Shown here one piece after another: positions 18,278-28,086 of a stretch of 37,414 nucleotides of DNA. This DNA comes from Vibrio aestivus (GTDB lineage Bacteria; Pseudomonadota; Gammaproteobacteria; Enterobacterales; Vibrionaceae). How positions within the stretch are numbered: the stretch's first letter is position 1; the number at the start of each line of letters is the position of its first letter. Where the stretch lies: assembly GCA_003263845.1 (NCBI GenBank), contig JYJN01000103.1, forward strand, positions 1 to 37,414, read 5' to 3'. The position numbers were made by a program, and so were the translations under genes. A model generated the notes under the pieces. It was not told the origin of the DNA and did not search any database. It saw only the letters and a program-made list of their open reading frames with translations.

Positions 18278-18564
18278 ATGTCTCAGTTTTAAAACGCTGA
18301 TTAAATACTATCAAGATAGCAACTTAGCGATCGCCTGAACTTATAGTCATTTTGACTGTTTTTTGATAAGTGGGATTAGCCTTCTAAACCCTGGGAGCTA
18401 TGAGTTAGTGCTATGTTTCCAGAATCGGATTTACTATGCTTCATGCAGTTTTATTTTTTGGCGTTGTGTTCTTCAAAGTAAAGACTTGCTTTTAAATTGT
18501 AATCGTAAATTTGATGATAGCCGTCTTTGAACTAATTTGAATGGCCTATGCTTGTTTAATTAAA
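18278..18564. promoter_or_regulatory. gene-free AT-rich stretch upstream of toxin gene
   Basis: No convincing ORF on either strand. It is AT-rich and presumably holds the promoter of the toxin/immunity pair (minus strand). No integrase, transposase, or integron attC features are visible. The distal edge runs into the palindrome at 18565. Confidence 0.5.
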
Positions 18565-18620
18565 AAACCGTGACGATGGAAAAAGGCTCATTACTGAGCC
18601 TTTTTCCATCGTCACGGTTT
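18565..18620 (-). terminator. ccoG terminator extended to a 26-bp perfect hairpin
   Basis: Positions 18565-18590 and 18595-18620 are perfect inverted repeats around the loop TTAC. The inner 11 bp with A/T tracts are an ordinary Rho-independent terminator placed about 25 bases past the ccoG stop. The outer left arm (18565-18579) lies outside the 179-bp direct repeat and has no counterpart next to copy A. Confidence 0.9.
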
Positions 18621-18758
18621 GTACAAATTGAGGTTCGTACTAACTAGAGCTTTTTGATAAAGCGACTTTCGACCGAAATGGTGAAGTCTTGGCTGTCAGA
18701 TAGTATAAACTGAATTGTCGAAACAGGTGAATCAAGAGTCTCAGGGTCGACACCTAAA
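18580..18758. repeat. direct repeat copy B (native ccoG 3' end)
   Basis: Same 179 bp as 16537-16715, offset 2,043 bp, three mismatches, no gaps. This copy is continuous with the full ccoG gene and so is the native gene end. Confidence 0.97.
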
Positions 18759-20061
18759 CTCATTGGCAAGTTGAGTACTTCACCCGGATCGACTTGAATG
18801 GTTTGACGGCCATACCAAGACACATCACTTAAACCTTCCACATCAAGCGTGTACTGCTGCACTTGTTGAGTTTTGTTGATGACTTTCAGTGTGTAGGTAT
18901 TTTCGATTTCACCTGAGTTATTGGTTCTAAACAGCTGGTTTCTGTCACGAAGTACGCTTAACCCTGCCGGATCGACACTAGCTACTTGAACAAAGAATAG
19001 ACCTATCATCAATACCAAAATGGCGCCATATCCAAGCAGTTTCGGCCGCATAATATGAGTGTGATGGCCTTCCAATCTGTGTTCTGTGGTGTAGCTAATC
19101 AGGCCTTTATCGTAGCCCATTCGCTCCATAGTCTTATCACAAGCATCGATACAGGCTCCACAGTTAATACACTCGTATTGGAGGCCGTCGCGAATATCGA
19201 TACCAGTTGGACACACCTGAACACATAAGTCACAGTCGATACAGTCACCTAAACCGAGTTGTTTCGGGTCGGCTTTGCGAGGGCGAGGTCCACGCGCTTC
19301 ACCACGCTTAGTATCGTAGCCGACGATAAAGGTATCTTTATCAAACATGGCGGATTGGAAGCGCGAATAAGGGCACATGTGAATGCACATGATCGAACGC
19401 ATCCACCCCGCATTCGCGTAGGTACAACCTGCAAAAAACAGTACCCAGAACACAGGCCAGAAGCTGGAGTTCCAAGTGAAGAAATCCACCACCAAGGACT
19501 TAACTGGCACAAAGTAGCGACAAAGGTAAAACCGGTGGCTAACGCAATACCAAGCCATGCAAGGTGCTTTAGGCCTTTGCGCCAAATGAGGTGTTTGGTT
19601 AGCTTGCCAGAATCTTGTTTGCGCCTTTTGTTGGCACTGCCTTCGAGTTTTTCCTCGAACCAGATATACATAAAGGTCCAAACGGTTTGTGGGCAAAGAT
19701 AGCCACACCAAACTCGGCCAAGGAATGTGGTGATGAAGAACAAGCCAAACGCGGCGATCATAAATAGCAGCGCTAACAGTGTGAGATCTTGTGGGTAAAG
19801 GGTGGTGCCGAAAAAGTTGAACTGTTGGTTACCGATATCGAGCAAGATCGCTTGGCGTTCACCAAACGGGATCCATGGAATACCCGCGAAAAGGACTAAT
19901 AAAAACCAGCCACCATAGCGACGCAGTTTTTGGAATACCCCTTTACTTTCACGGACGTAAATTCGGTTGCTTGGGTTAAATCGATCGCTGTTGCCTTTAT
20001 GGGTCTTAGGGTTAAAGGTCTTGGGAGTCACATCTTTTATATCGATTTTATCCTGACTCAT
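18644..20061 (-). CDS. ccoG: cytochrome c oxidase accessory protein CcoG, apparent frameshift
   Basis: Membrane iron-sulfur protein (FixG/RdxA family) that supports cbb3 oxidase assembly, reported as a Cu(II) reductase. Several transmembrane helices in the N-terminal half (GGWFLLVLFAGIPW, LTLLALLFMIAAFGLFF), GRVWCGYLCPQTVW, then a ferredoxin-like domain with CIDCDLCVQVCP and CINCGACIDACD, and a C-terminal periplasmic Ig-like domain ending RFIKKL. The frame breaks near 19517: GTCGCTAC should be GTCGGCTAC. Repair gives 472 residues. Start ATG at 20061. The 250 bp upstream to yihD are AT-rich with no gene and hold its promoter. Its 3' end is duplicated at 16537. Confidence 0.94.
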
Positions 20062-20275
20062 TGTGCTTCCTTCTTGGCTGTATCGCCCTCAACATTGCTT
20101 CTCAAATAATTAGCTACTTAATATTATTATTTTAGTAAATTCTTATAAACGGCGATTATATACGCAATAACAATTTCATTTCTTTAACGCTATCAACCTT
20201 TAACAACAAAAATCAGTACAGTTCTATGAATAAAATGACCTAACAGTTCAAAGCCTTGTTACCAAACAGATATAA

Positions 20276-20300
20276 AAAAAGCGGCCAGTAGCCGCTTTTT
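20276..20300 (-). terminator. yihD terminator
   Basis: AAAAAGCGGC pairs with GCCGCTTTTT around loop CAGTA; it is 15 bp past the yihD stop. Confidence 0.88.
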
Positions 20301-20315
20301 AGAGTGATTCATTGT

Positions 20316-20582
20316 TTAGTCGATGATGCCGCGCGCTCGAAGTAGGGCGGTTTTGAAATCATCTTCTTGGTCTTTCTTCAGGCCAGGGATCATCTCGTCT
20401 TTTTCGCTATTACGCATCTTGAGGTGATAGATCAGCACGTCGTCTGTGAGATCTTCAAGTTTACCTTCGTAGCCTGCTTCTTGGCCGAGCTTGACGATGA
20501 ACTCCAGCAGGTTCAGATCTTGGTCTTTCTGCCACTCTGGTTCTAGGAGTTCGAGCAATTCCTCAATACGATGACATTTCAT
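20316..20582 (-). CDS. yihD: YihD family protein (DUF1040)
   Basis: 88-residue cytoplasmic protein, mostly acidic and helical ([18 protein letters not shown], then [15 protein letters not shown]). Matches E. coli YihD in length and character; its function is unknown to me. The ATG at 20582 follows GGAG by about eight bases; the longer frame to 20651 has a basic stretch (NKKRRRKP) and no support. Single-gene unit closed by the terminator at 20276-20300. Confidence 0.9.
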   Translation of the reverse strand: MKCHRIEELLELLEPEWQKDQDLNLLEFIVKLGQEAGYEGKLEDLTDDVLIYHLKMRNSEKDEMIPGLKKDQEDDFKTALLRARGIID

Positions 20583-20691
20583 GGGCTTTCTCCGTCGTTT
20601 TTTATTTTGCAGGTAAGGTATCAAATTGGAGAGTGAATACCAAACCCTCAATTTAACTAAGGGAATGAGGTGGTGAAGAGAGATGCAATAA

Positions 20692-20715
20692 AAAAGCGCA
20701 GTACACTGCGCTTTT
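20692..20715 (-). terminator. terminator after the 55-residue gene
   Basis: AGCGCAGT (20695-20702) pairs with ACTGCGCT (20705-20712) with flanking AAA/TTTT. It lies right after the stop of the small gene at 20718. Confidence 0.8.
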
Positions 20716-20717
20716 AA

Positions 20718-20885
20718 TTAGGCTGCTTTTACAACTTTTGCTGCGTCCGACGCCATAAGAGCGTTTTTCTCAACAAGGGTCATTGCTGGAGCATTTTTTT
20801 TTGCTGTCGGTGCAGTAGCAAAACCACTACGACGACGCGCTGCACTACGGTTCGTGTGCGAAAACCTGACTGCTGTTGGTCGCAT
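20718..20885 (-). CDS. small basic Ala/Arg/Lys-rich protein, 55 residues
   Basis: ATG at 20885 to TAA at 20718, 55 codons, ending directly at a Rho-independent terminator. The product is basic in its first half (NRSAARRRSGFATAPTAKKN) and helix-prone in the second (LVEKNALMASDAAKVVKAA). AGG lies about nine bases before the start. It contains a run of nine A at codons 28-31, a possible slippage site, but the frame is open as given. No family recognised; function unknown. The same frame continues upstream with stops, and the segment may belong to a sequence found in several places in Vibrio genomes (see findings). Confidence 0.5.
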   Translation of the reverse strand: MRPTAVRFSHTNRSAARRRSGFATAPTAKKNAPAMTLVEKNALMASDAAKVVKAA

Positions 20886-21247
20886 TAAGTTACCTAACTG
20901 TCAGGCACATCCATTGCCAATCTAATGGCCTGTACCGATATGAGTTGAGCTTCAAAATAGCTTGAAGTTTGGCTCTTCTGGCTCCCGCCAATCCAAATAA
21001 CGATACAGGAGTGTTGATATGTTGCCATACCAGAATCTAGAGTAGCACCAACCTTGATATTGGTCGATAGTTGAGCAGTTAAATCTATAATTAAAGTACC
21101 GAAAAATTTGGATAAGAAGCTATAAATGTACTTTTATAGAGATCAACGCTTCAATTTTGATACCTAAAGGAAGTGAATTGTGTGAGCTAATTAATTGAGT
21201 TGGCATAAACGACAGGTTTACTATGGCCTTGTCCCAAGGAGGTGATG
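20886..21247. other. gene-free stretch, possible dispersed Vibrio repeat
   Basis: 360 bp between the 55-residue gene (minus) and the Spo0M-like gene (plus). On the minus strand a 44-codon ORF beginning MATYQHSCIVIWIGG ends nine bases before the next ATG. Codon character is poor and no family is evident, so I do not call it a gene. The plus-strand part near 21180-21240 should hold the promoter of the Spo0M-like gene. Confidence 0.45.
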
Positions 21248-22040
21248 ATGTCGTTTTTTAAGAAAACCCTAGCCAGTTTCGGCATTGGTTCGGCCAGTGT
21301 AGATACGGTGCTTAAACAGGAAGTGGTTTATCCGGGTCAGAAAGTCAGTGTCACCATCCACGTCTATGGTGGTTCGACGGCCCAAGAGGTAGATAACATT
21401 AACTTAGAGCTTTGCTGCCAGTACGTGAAAGAGGTTCCTGCTAGCGGCAAAGAGAACGATCACAGCGGCCGTACCCGTCGTGTGAAGAAAAAGCATGTCT
21501 TATCGAAATGGAGTTTGCCTTATGCATTTACCATTGAGCCAGGTGACACGCGCGATTTCGATGTAGAACTGGATGTGCCTATCAACACGCCGGTAACGTT
21601 AGGTGATGCCAAAGTGTGGCTCGATACGGGTTTAGATATTTCGATGGCGGTGGATCCGACAGATAAAGATATATTGACGGTACGCCTGATGCTCTGATGG
21701 ATGGGATTTTTACTGCGTTTGAAGATCAAGCTTACGTATTCGCCAAGTGGAATGTGAAGCTGTGAGTGGTTTTGAGTTACCGTTCGTTCAAGAGTTTGAG
21801 TTTGTCCCGACGACTGGGCCATTTCATGGTCGCTGGCGTGAACTTGAAATTGTCGCCCATCGAGATGGCAATGAGCTGAAACTTTGGTTTGAGGTCGACC
21901 GCAATCGAACGGGAATGAAAGGCATGTTAGCCAGCATGTTAGGGCTTGGTGAACTAAAGCGAGAACTGACACTGCCATTATCTATGGACCCGAAAGAGGC
22001 TGGGGAAAAGGTACTGACTTTCCTCGATGAAACGTCGTGA
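21248..22040 (+). CDS. Spo0M-like sporulation-control protein, two apparent frameshifts
   Basis: Arrestin-like SpoOM family protein: MSFFKKTLASFGIGSASVDT at the start, then VVYPGQKVSVTIHVYGG, typical of the family's first beta-sandwich, and a C-terminal domain with EFEFVPT and GRWRELEI. Two single-base losses are inferred, near 21685 (CGCCTGAT should be CGCCCTGAT) and near 21730 (CAAGCTTA should be CAAGGCTTA); repair gives about 264 residues, normal for the family. A near-perfect AAGGAGG lies five bases before the ATG at 21248. Spo0M in Bacillus affects sporulation and cytoskeleton; its job in this non-sporulating lineage is unknown. Confidence 0.87.
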
Positions 22041-22098
22041 TTTGATCGTCCTAAACACGATATAATTTAAGCTTACACATGTAAGCTGAATATGCCAT

Positions 22099-22125
22099 AC
22101 TAGAGCAAATATTCAACGCTCTAGT
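22099..22125. promoter_or_regulatory. inverted repeat before hemolysin III gene
   Basis: ACTAGAGC (22099-22106) and GCTCTAGT (22118-22125) are perfect inverted repeats separated by 11 bases, ending nine bases before the ATG. A second one, AGCTTAC/GTAAGCT, lies at 22070-22087. They could be an operator or an RNA hairpin covering the ribosome-binding region. Confidence 0.4.
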
Positions 22126-22134
22126 GTGGTTTTC

Positions 22135-22785
22135 ATGTCTTCTATTCAAGCGAGTTACAGCCCTAAAGAAGAAATGGCCAATGCCATCTCCCATGGTTTG
22201 GGCATTTTGTTGGGTGTAATAGCTTTAGTCCTATTGGTGGTCAAAAGCTTAAATGCTGGTAGCGATACGCTGACACTCGTGAGTATGAGCCTGTATGGCG
22301 CGAGTATTATCGTGCTCTTCACCGCCTCCACCCTATATCACTCGATTGCTTATCCTGCCGCCAAGCGCTGGCTTAAAACTCTTGATCACTGCGCCATCTA
22401 TTTGCTAATAGCTGGCAGCTATACGCCTTTCATGTTGGTCACTTTGCGCACCCCGCTTGCCATTGGTTTAATGGCGGTGATATGGGCCATTGCGCTGTTC
22501 GGCATCATCATGAAGCTGTTCTTCGTCTATCGCTTTAAAAAGTTATCACTGGTGACGTATCTCGCAATGGGCTGGCTATCGCTGATTGTGATTTATCAGC
22601 TAGCAGTCAATTTAGAGCTAGGTGGTCTGATATTGTTGGCAGTGGGTGGAGTGATCTACTCGCTAGGTGTGATTTTTTATGTGTGGCATAAACTGCCATA
22701 CAACCATGCGATTTGGCATCTGTTCGTATTGGCGGGTTGTGCTTGTCACTTCTTAGCGATTTACCTGTATGTCGAGCCTGTTTAA
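22135..22785 (+). CDS. trhA: hemolysin III family membrane protein (TrhA/YqfA, PAQR-like)
   Basis: 216-residue integral membrane protein with seven hydrophobic helices. Family motifs are visible: [12 protein letters not shown] (N-terminal), STLYHS (about residues 66-71), [16 protein letters not shown] and the C-terminal [16 protein letters not shown] with the conserved histidine. The PAQR-like Ser/Asp/His set suggests a metal-dependent hydrolase fold; in E. coli TrhA is linked to membrane energetics. I prefer ATG at 22135 to the GTG at 22126 because family members begin close to EEMAN. No strong Shine-Dalgarno; inverted repeats lie in front. Confidence 0.88.
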   Translation: MSSIQASYSPKEEMANAISHGLGILLGVIALVLLVVKSLNAGSDTLTLVSMSLYGASIIVLFTASTLYHSIAYPAAKRWLKTLDHCAIYLLIAGSYTPFMLVTLRTPLAIGLMAVIWAIALFGIIMKLFFVYRFKKLSLVTYLAMGWLSLIVIYQLAVNLELGGLILLAVGGVIYSLGVIFYVWHKLPYNHAIWHLFVLAGCACHFLAIYLYVEPV

Positions 22786-22815
22786 CCTCAGCTAAGGATA
22801 ATTTAGCTCGACATA
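22768..22815. terminator. inverted repeat between trhA and trkH stops
   Basis: TATGTCGAGC (22768-22777) pairs with GCTCGACATA (22806-22815) across the trhA stop. It lacks clear T-tracts, so it may be a weak bidirectional terminator for the convergent genes. Confidence 0.45.
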
Positions 22816-22824
22816 CCATGACGG

Positions 22825-24268
22825 TTAACGACGCCAGAAGGCTGGGAAGAAAAGCACCAGCAAGGTGAGGATTTCCAAGCGCCCCATCAACATTCCCAAG
22901 CTAAGTAGCCACTTGGCCGCATCTGGCAGCGGCGCGAAGTTCCCAGTTGGGCCAATCACGCTGCCCATCCCCGGCCCGACATTGGCCACGGCAGTGACTG
23001 CACCTGAAATACTAGTGATTGGATCGAGCCCCATCGCACTCAAGCCACCCGCAATCGCATGATGGTGATGAAAAACATTAAGCCAAATGCAACCACAGAG
23101 CGAACAATGTCATCATTCACTGGTCTTTGGTTGTAACGTTGAACAAATACGCCCGATGGGTGGATGAGCTTCATCATCTGCTTGTTTAGCAGAGTAATCG
23201 CGATTTGGAATCGGAATATCTTGATACCGCCCGATGTCGAACCTGAACACGCCCCCGCCATCATCAAGAAAGCAAATAGTGTGGTAGGCAGTGCGCCCCA
23301 CGCGGTGAAGTCTTCTAAGCCAAACCCCGTCGTGGTGACCACTGATACAATGTTAAACATCGAAACACGCAGGGCATCTATGATGCGATAGTCGTTGTGA
23401 ATAACCAACCAAGCTGCTACCACTAAGCTTGAAGCGATAAACAGGTAACTAAAGCCTCTGACTTGAGCATCTTGCAATAGTGTCGCTGGGTTGCGTTTTC
23501 TCAATGCGCCGACAAACAGCAAAAATGGCAGGCCGCCAAGGAACATGAATAATGTTCCGACCCAATGTGCGCCATTGGAGAAGTGATTCATTGAGCCGTC
23601 GGACGTTGAGTAACCGCCCGTCGAAAGGGTAGTGAAGGCGTGGTTGATGGCTTCAAACAGAGTCATGCCCGTGATGAGATAGCCGAGTAGGCAAAGCCCG
23701 GTCAGTACCACGTAGACAATGACAATGTTCTTGCGACGGTTTTGGCTCGTGGGCTACTTTTATCTGACCAATCTGAAGATTCGGTTTGGAATAGCTTCAT
23801 ACCACCAACATTGAGCATCGGCAGTACCGCCACCGCCATCACAATAAACCCAACCCCACCAAGCCATTGGAGTATTGAACGCCAAAGCAAAATACTCGGC
23901 GCCATGTTGTCTAGGCTGCTGAGTACGGTTGAACCTGTGGTGGTTATTCCAGACATGGTTTCAAAGTAGGCATCGGTGAAACTAATGTGATTAATAAACA
24001 CAAATGGCAGCGCCGCAAAAGCGCTAGCAATGGTCCAAACCAAACTGGTGATCAGAAACATGTCGCGCACGCTGAGTTTAAAGTGCGCAGTTCGGCCTAT
24101 GGTGAGGCAAAGGAAGGCAGCGAGGTGAGTAATCAACACCGCCTTACTGAATTCAAGAAAACCGCTGGTGCCAGAGAAAAACGACACCAGCGTCGGTACA
24201 TACATAAAGAGTGCAAGCTTAGAGAGCACTAACCCTATGACAAACAGTACCGGACGGAAGTTAACCAT
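22825..24268 (-). CDS. trkH: Trk potassium uptake protein TrkH, two apparent frameshifts
   Basis: K+ channel/transporter subunit of the inner membrane. Hydrophobic throughout; pore-loop segments with conserved glycine are visible (MSGITTTGSTV, TTLSTGGYST, VVTTTGFG, AVANVGPGMG), the four repeated filter loops of the family. Two single-base losses near 23731 (GCAAGAAC should be GCAAAGAAC) and near 23058 (ATGCGATT should be ATGGCGATT) split it into three pieces; repair gives 481 residues. It lies 12 bp downstream of trkA, the cytoplasmic gating partner, so both are in one operon. Confidence 0.94.
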
Positions 24269-24280
24269 GCTGGCTTTCCG

Positions 24281-25657
24281 TTATAAGAAGAATGGGCTTG
24301 GTTGGAACAGTGCCTCAACGTCTGGCACATATTTTTTATCAACCAAGAACATCACAACGTGATCATCTTGCTCAATTACCGTTCGGTCATGAGCGATCAG
24401 CACTTCTTCACCACGCACAATCGCGCCAATGGTGGTACCAGGTGGTAAGCGAATGTCACCAATGGCCTTACCCACTACTTTTGAAGTGGTTTCATCACCG
24501 TGGGCAATTGCTTCAATTGCCTCTGCAGCACCGCGGCGCAGAGACGATACGTTAACAATATCGGCGCGACGAACGTGCGTCAGTAGAGCCGAAATAGTGG
24601 CTTGCTGTGGCGAGATCGCCACGTCGATTACGCCACCTTGAACCAAGTCGACATACGCGCCGCGTTGGATCAGTACCATGGCTTTTTTCGCACCCATGCG
24701 TTTGGCTAACATTGCCGACATGATGTTGGTTTCGTCTTCGTTAGTCAGGGCGATAAACACGTCGACTTGGTCGATATTTTCTTCAGTGAGTAGCTCTTGG
24801 TCAGCAGCATCACCACAGAATACGATGGTGTTTTCTAGCTGCTCCGACAGTCTTTCAGCGCGTTTATAGCTGCGCTCAATGAGCTTAACACTGTAAGAGT
24901 GCTCAAGACGTTTAGCGAGGCTGGCACCAATGTTACCACCACCTACAATCATGATGCGGCGATAAGGTTTCTCAAGCCTTTGTAGTTCACTCATGACCGA
25001 GCGAATGTGGTTACTTGCTGCCACGAAGAACACTTCATCGTCGGCTTCAATGATGGTGGTGCCTTGTGGGCGAATTGGTCGGCCCTGACGGAATATCGCT
25101 GCTACACGGGTGTCGATGTGTGGCATGTGTTCACGTAGTGCCGAAAGCGCATTACCCACCAGTGGGCCACCATAGTAGCTTTTACTGCCACTAGACTGAC
25201 TTTCTGTTCAGCGAAGCTAACAACCTGCAGTGCACCAGGGTATTGGATCAGTCGCTCGATGTAGCTTGTTACGAGCTCTTCAGGGGCAATGAGATGATCG
25301 ACAGGAATCGCGCCGGATTTGAACAGCGCTTCTTTTTCGCTAAGGTATTCTGGTGAGCGGATACGAGCAATACGGTTTGGAGTGTTGAACAGGGTGAAAG
25401 CGACTTGGCAGGCAGCCATGTTGGTTTCATCCATGTTGGTTACGGCGACCAGCATGTCGGCATCTTGTGCACCTGCTTCGCGCAGTACGTCGGGGTGACT
25501 GGCGTAACCATTCACAACACGCAAGTCATACTTATCTTGCAGTTCGCGCAGGCGGTCGCTGTTTTTTGTCGACGATGGTGATGTCGTTGTTTTCACCAAC
25601 AAGGTTCTCTGCGAGTGTACCGCCAACCTGACCTGCGCCAAGAATGATGATTTTCAT
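24281..25657 (-). CDS. trkA: Trk system regulatory subunit TrkA, two apparent frameshifts
   Basis: NAD(H)-binding peripheral subunit gating TrkH. Two RCK repeats: the first Rossmann motif is [19 protein letters not shown], the second [18 protein letters not shown] in the second half, each followed by a TrkA-C domain. Frame breaks at the T-run 25562-25567 (one T too many) and near 25179 (AAAGCTAC should be AAAGGCTAC), which compensate, giving 458 residues as in E. coli. The start at 25657 was found by reading past the first break; AGAG lies upstream. Order rsmB-trkA is the conserved arrangement. Confidence 0.95.
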
Positions 25658-25741
25658 ACCGTAATCTCTTTATCTACAGTCTTGTTTACTGCCTTGTGAT
25701 CAATAAAAGGCGACCATAAATGACCGCCTATCTTTGATGAA

Positions 25742-27037
25742 TTATGCTTTTTTCACTGCGCCTGATTTTTCAAGTACGGCGTAGTAGAAGCCATCCATGT
25801 CTTCATCACCAGGTAGGATTTGACGACCTGGTTGCTCTGGGTCGGACCCTAGCAAGGTTGCATCTGCTGTACGCTCAAGGAATGCTTTTACCTGAAGGGC
25901 ATTCTCTTGCGGTGTAATAGAGCAAGTTGCATAAACCATTGTGCCACCTGGTTTTAATTGCTGCCACATGGCATCGATGATTTCGCGTTGCAGATCAGCT
26001 AAGGCTTCAATATCGCTCGCACGGCGCAGCCACTTGATATCAGGGTGACGACGAATTACACCGGTTGCTGAACAAGGGGCATCAAGTAAGATGCGATCGA
26101 ATTGCTCCCCTTGCCACCACTCTTGTGGGTAACGTGCGTCACCACAGATCACGTCAGCTTTGAGGTGCAGGCGATCCAAGTTGTCGTATACGCGGTCAAG
26201 GCGTTTGGCATCGCTATCTAGCGCCACAACTTCCGTATCTTCGGTGTGCTCTAGAATGTGCGCGGTTTTGCCACCTGGGGCTGCGCAGCAATCTAAGATA
26301 AGCTCGCCCTCTTTTGGTGTTAAGTAGTTAATGGCCAGTTGCGCGGCTGCATCTTGTACCGACACCCAGCCTTTTTCAAAGCCCGGCAATTTTGACACAT
26401 CACAAGGCGCTGCTAACTTTATCGCATCTGCCGCCTCACTGTGCACGGTGAATTCTATGTCTTCATTTTTGAGCAGTTCGACGTATTCATCTCGAGTGTG
26501 ATGCTGACGGTTAACGCGCAGCCACATTGGCGCTTTGCTGTTGTTTGCTTCAATGATGCTTTCCCACTGATCTGGGTAGCTCTCTTGGAGCATCTTAAGA
26601 ATCCAGCTTGGGTGGCCGTATTTGCCAGCGTTGTGGCTGACTGCGATCTCATCGAGCTCTTCTTGATTACGTAGGTAGTTACGCAATACCGCATTGATAA
26701 GGCCGCGTAGACTAGGCCCGCGTAATGTTTTAGTTGCCTCTACCGTTTCACCTACTGCTGCATGAGAAGGAATACGCATAAAGCTCAGCTGGTAGATACC
26801 GACCAAAATTAGATGGTGGAACACACGCTTTTTGCCTTTGAGTGGGTTATCCATCAATTCATTAGCAATAGATTCCAAACGCGGTAAGTAGCGCAATGCG
26901 CCGTAGCAAATTTCTTGCAAAAGTGCGTGGTCTCGTGGGCGAATGGTTCTTTGAGCTGCGGGTAGAGCGTGGGAGAGTGATTGGCCTTTGTCGACAACTT
27001 GGAATAGGACATTGGCTGCAGCAGCGCGGACGTTCAT
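25742..27037 (-). CDS. rsmB: 16S rRNA m5C967 methyltransferase RsmB
   Basis: 431-residue SAM-dependent methyltransferase (Sun/Fmu). N-terminal NusB-like RNA-binding domain (about 1-150: [20 protein letters not shown]), then the Rossmann domain with [14 protein letters not shown], motif [10 protein letters not shown] and the catalytic-cysteine motif [10 protein letters not shown]. Frame intact. It stands between fmt and trkA on the minus strand, the order def-fmt-rsmB-trkA known from enterobacteria. Confidence 0.97.
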   Translation of the reverse strand: MNVRAAAANVLFQVVDKGQSLSHALPAAQRTIRPRDHALLQEICYGALRYLPRLESIANELMDNPLKGKKRVFHHLILVGIYQLSFMRIPSHAAVGETVEATKTLRGPSLRGLINAVLRNYLRNQEELDEIAVSHNAGKYGHPSWILKMLQESYPDQWESIIEANNSKAPMWLRVNRQHHTRDEYVELLKNEDIEFTVHSEAADAIKLAAPCDVSKLPGFEKGWVSVQDAAAQLAINYLTPKEGELILDCCAAPGGKTAHILEHTEDTEVVALDSDAKRLDRVYDNLDRLHLKADVICGDARYPQEWWQGEQFDRILLDAPCSATGVIRRHPDIKWLRRASDIEALADLQREIIDAMWQQLKPGGTMVYATCSITPQENALQVKAFLERTADATLLGSDPEQPGRQILPGDEDMDGFYYAVLEKSGAVKKA

Positions 27038-27108
27038 GGTAACTACCTTAATGTTGGTGGAGGCATCTCTGCCTCCTAAAATGTACGGACTTATTGTTTG
27101 GGAGTAGG

Positions 27109-28055
27109 CTAAACTAGCACGCTACCCACTTCGAACCAGTCGGCTCGAGAGTTCAAGATATCTTGTACAGACATGGCTTTTTTGCAGGAACTTGTAACTG
27201 TTCTAGGACTAATACGCCGTTGCCTGTCGCGATGTAGATACCTGTTTTGTCGGCTTGGATAATGGTGCCAGCTGGCTTATCAGAGGCCTGTTCTGCCACA
27301 CGGCTATGCCACACTTTAATGCTGTTTTCGGCAGCAACAAAGTGGCTCATCGGCCAAGGATTGAAAGCGCGAACGCAGCGTTCAATATGCTCGGCATCAT
27401 CTGCCCAGTTAATGCGTGCTTCGTCTTTGCTGAGTTTTTTCGCATAGTTGGCCAGTGCATCGTCTTGTTTCGTTGCGACCGCAGTACCATCGGCAATGTC
27501 GACTAGACAATCTAACAGCGCTTGTGGGCCAAGTTCAGCAAGCTTTTCATACATTGAAGTGCTGGTATCACTTGGTTCAATTGGTAAGGTTGCCACACTG
27601 AGCATGTCACCTGTATCCAAACCAATATCCATCTGCATGATGGTTACGCCTGTCTCTGCATCGCCAGCCCAAATAGAGCGTTGGATCGGTGCAGCACCAC
27701 GCCAGCGCGGAAGGATAGAACCGTGCACATTGATACAACCAAGCTTTGGTGTGTCGAGCACAACTTGTGGCAGTAGCATACCGTAAGCGACAACAATCAT
27801 CAGATCTGCATTAAGTGCCGCCAGCTCCTGTTGAGCTTCTTCTGATTTGAATGTCTCTGGTTGGTAGACTGGAATGTCATGCTCTAGCGCTAACTGCTTT
27901 ACCGGTGGCGCTGCCAGTTTCTTACCGCGACCCGCAGGGCGGTCTGGGTTGGTATAAACGGCAATAATCTCGTGCTCCGAAGACAACAACGCCGCCAAGT
28001 GACGGGCGGCGAAGTCCGGAGTACCTGCAAAAACAATTCTTAATGATTTGCTCAA
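27109..28055 (-). CDS. fmt: methionyl-tRNA formyltransferase, TTG start, apparent frameshift
   Basis: Transfers a formyl group from 10-formyl-THF to Met-tRNAi. Begins [19 protein letters not shown], contains the folate/catalytic [20 protein letters not shown] and DTGDM. The likely start is TTG at 28055: an AAGGAAG lies about seven bases before it, and the upstream part of the frame overlaps def and is not protein-like. Near the end, the run at 27178-27183 is one base short; repair replaces a false tail with [20 protein letters not shown] and gives 315 residues, as in E. coli. 31 bp after def. Confidence 0.95.
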
Positions 28056-28086
28056 GGTAGGCTTCCTTCTTAATTTTGTTGGGCAA

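Noticed and set aside
18565..18620. Integron attC-type cassette recombination site
   Set aside because: The hairpin is perfectly paired and lacks the GTTRRRY/RYYYAAC core sites; no integrase is present.
16532..18643. Insertion sequence or prophage remnant as the source of the cassette
   Set aside because: No transposase, integrase or phage gene, and the flanking direct repeats are 179 bp of ccoG, far too long for a target-site duplication.
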